DNA from: Mucilaginibacter geliditolerans
GTDB taxonomy: Bacteria > Bacteroidota > Bacteroidia > Sphingobacteriales > Sphingobacteriaceae
Assembly: GCF_014200495.1 (NCBI RefSeq)
Contig: NZ_JACHBY010000016.1
Location: 1-54,663, forward strand
DNA length: 54,663 nucleotides
Direction of reading: 5' to 3'
Part shown: positions 53,496 to 54,663 of the stretch, in pieces
Position numbering within the stretch: position 1 is the first letter of the stretch
How the letters are laid out: each line of letters begins with the position of its first letter
Position numbers and translations under genes: made by a program
The notes under the pieces: model-generated
What the model saw: the letters and a program-made list of their open reading frames with translations, nothing else
What the model was told of the DNA's origin: nothing
The model's database searches: none

Positions 53496-53948
53496 TCAGA
53501 CAGTCACCTTGTATTCGTTTTGGTAATACCACTCTAAAAGATAAGCCCCGTCACTCCACGATAATTTTCCGTCCGCTGCAACCTTGGCAATAAGTATAGA
53601 TAAGTTGTGAAAGAAAGCACTTTTAATATCACCCCCCAGTTGTTGTAAAACATTTACTGCGCAGGCAGTTATTTGAGAGGGATCATTTAAATTTCCACAA
53701 TTATCTGCTAACTGAAGTTCGGTTAAAATTCCAGGCAATTTAGCACGAAGCAGGTTTTTTAGCTCATCATCCAGATCGCCGGGAATAATAGCGGTTAATA
53801 TATCCGCTGCCGGTGAGTCGACAAATGATTTAATATTTTCGGTAATGATAACGCCAATATGAATGGCGGTTTTTAATTCGGCAGGTATTCCATCGAACAG
53901 ACTTTTTATTTCTGCCCATATTTTAGATAAGAAGGTTTTTAAACTCAT
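53496..53948 (-). CDS. Unidentified small protein, possibly phage-derived
   Basis: The 150-residue protein has no signal peptide. It begins MSLKTFLSKIWAEIKSLFDG and is mostly helical (ELKNLLRAKLPGILTELQLA), with a closing segment (LIAKVAADGKLSWSDGAYLLEWYY) that recalls a TerB/EF-hand-like helical pair. It follows the 79-residue gene by 10 bp on the same strand, and I associate such pairs with prophage-like loci in this family. No capsid, terminase or portal gene is in the window, so the phage link is tentative. The 202 bp before the acyltransferase gene hold nothing clear. Confidence 0.6.
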   Translation of the reverse strand: MSLKTFLSKIWAEIKSLFDGIPAELKTAIHIGVIITENIKSFVDSPAADILTAIIPGDLDDELKNLLRAKLPGILTELQLADNCGNLNDPSQITACAVNVLQQLGGDIKSAFFHNLSILIAKVAADGKLSWSDGAYLLEWYYQNEYKVTV

Positions 53949-53958
53949 GTTTTATATA

Positions 53959-54198
53959 TTATTTAAATTGTTTGTATTTGATTTCCTGTACTTCCTGTTG
54001 TAAAACACTCACGGAGAATGTGTTGTCGACCGAGCCGTTTACTTGCGGGGAGAGGTCGACGGGTTGCAGGGGGTACATGAAAACGCAGGGAAAGGATGCG
54101 TCGTCGGCGAGTAGGTTGAGCTCGTTTTGGGTGCCGTAGATGAATGTTGGGGCGCTGCTGAGGGTTTGGGTTATGGATTGTATTTGATTGCGGATCAT
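53959..54198 (-). CDS. Small phage-like protein, possibly truncated
   Basis: The 79-residue frame begins MIRNQIQSITQTLSSAPTFI and continues ELNLLADDASFPCVFMYPLQ with PVDLSPQVNGSVDNTFSV. This part looks like the N-terminal half of a phage structural or tail-completion type protein. The last 20 residues (LQQEVQEIKYKQFK) are charged and run to within 10 bp of the next gene, as though a deletion had joined the N-terminus to the following leader. The function is unknown. Confidence 0.45.
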   Translation of the reverse strand: MIRNQIQSITQTLSSAPTFIYGTQNELNLLADDASFPCVFMYPLQPVDLSPQVNGSVDNTFSVSVLQQEVQEIKYKQFK

Positions 54199-54663
54199 AT
54201 TTTTTGTTTATTGGTTCAATGGTTTATTAGTTCATTGGTGGTTGGTTGGTATGGTTGGTTTTGGGCTAGAGGATGGGGCTCGAACCTGTCTGGATGCGTC
54301 ATTGCGAGGAACGAAGCAATCCCCGACCGTACAGAGCTAATTTGTATATTGTAGACTTGTCATGTGCAGCCGCTCATTGCCGCGGAGGCTACTAGTTATT
54401 CACAGTTGTCTGTTTTTTTATAGGTGTTCATGATTGCTATCGCAATTTTGTCTTGATACAAAAGGTAGCAAAACCCGACCGGAGGGAGCTCATGAATACC
54501 TATTAAAAACAAATAATAGATGAATAAATCAAGTCATTAGAAATGCTTCTTTGCCGCACAAGGCCATCGCCCTGCAAATCAGGCAAAACCTGGGCTGCTA
54601 TATTTTTACCCTGCTGTCGCTACGCACTTAGCCTCTGCGCTTCTGTAAAAATCTGCTATGCCC
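54199..54663. other. Repeat-rich intergenic region at the window edge
   Basis: No gene. It contains a T-arm-like string GGGGCTCGAACC (54275-54286), the string CGTCATTGCGAGGAACGAAG (from 54297), which I recognise as a common dispersed repeat in Sphingobacteriaceae genomes, and a nested inverted repeat (54420-54503). The last 130 bp (from about 54530) also look like part of a dispersed non-coding repeat; this is from memory and unverified. Confidence 0.4.
54420..54503. repeat. Nested inverted-repeat element (MITE/REP-like)
   Basis: Three nested pairs share one centre: ATAGGTGTTCATGA (54420-54433) with TCATGAATACCTAT (54490-54503), one mismatch; TTGCTA (54434-54439) with TAGCAA (54466-54471); TTTTGT (54446-54451) with ACAAAA (54458-54463). 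The 84-bp unit could fold as a cruciform or RNA hairpin. No coding frame spans it. Confidence 0.6.

Overview
The window looks like chromosomal DNA of a Bacteroidota species, most probably Sphingobacteriaceae close to Mucilaginibacter or Pedobacter (inference). Evidence: two SusC/SusD outer-membrane pairs, FecI/FecR-type sigma and anti-sigma factors, a hybrid two-component sensor with Reg_prop repeats, promoters of the TTG-N20-TAnnTTTG type, and tRNA genes without an encoded CCA.

Left flank (1-3.8 kb): the 3' end of a GH105/GH88-type unsaturated glucuronyl hydrolase, an AraC regulator and altronate dehydratase UxaA, all fitting galacturonate/pectin catabolism. At 3797-3819 lies a 23-bp copy of the 3' end of tRNA-Lys with its own terminator just outside. 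The complete tRNA-Lys(UUU) is at 50517-50589, and the same 23 bp form its 3' end. The 46.7 kb between the copies is best read as a genomic island integrated into tRNA-Lys. Arm-like repeats (CTACTCACCG plus a second ACTCAC) sit just inside both ends, and the first 20 codons of a Bacteroidota tyrosine recombinase survive beside the tRNA. The island appears locked in place.

Island cargo, left to right: an outer-membrane protein and lipoprotein divergent from a NarL-type sensor kinase/regulator pair (4.0-7.8 kb); a decayed zone (7.9-10.4 kb) with a broken histone H1-like gene, a second degenerate copy of the island-end signature, a glycosyltransferase stub and a GC-rich segment; PUL 1 on the plus strand (10.8-27.1 kb: sigma, anti-sigma, SusC with STN domain, SusD, an (alpha/alpha)6 glycosidase, GH95, stubs of GH78 and GH35, GH43, GH51); PUL 2 on the minus strand (27.2-45.9 kb: HTCS, sigma without anti-sigma, SusC without STN, SusD, GH28, ROK kinase, two GH2 enzymes); a second graveyard of 3' gene fragments (46.0-47.1 kb); and an AraC regulator divergent from a DUF1772-cupin-isochorismatase operon (47.2-50.1 kb). 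The two PULs converge at about 27.15 kb.

Together the enzymes (GH28, GH2, GH43, GH51, GH95, former GH78 and GH35) suggest import and dismantling of a branched pectic polymer such as rhamnogalacturonan with arabinogalactan or fucose/galactose side chains. The ROK kinase may phosphorylate a released sugar, and UxaA in the flank handles galacturonate-derived altronate. The substrate is inferred from families only.

Right flank (50.5-54.7 kb): tRNA-Lys, a Ycf48-like Asp-box protein, tRNA-Leu(CAG) and tRNA-Leu(GAG), an acyltransferase-3 membrane protein, two small phage-like genes and a structured intergenic repeat. No CRISPR array, rRNA gene or intact transposase was seen.
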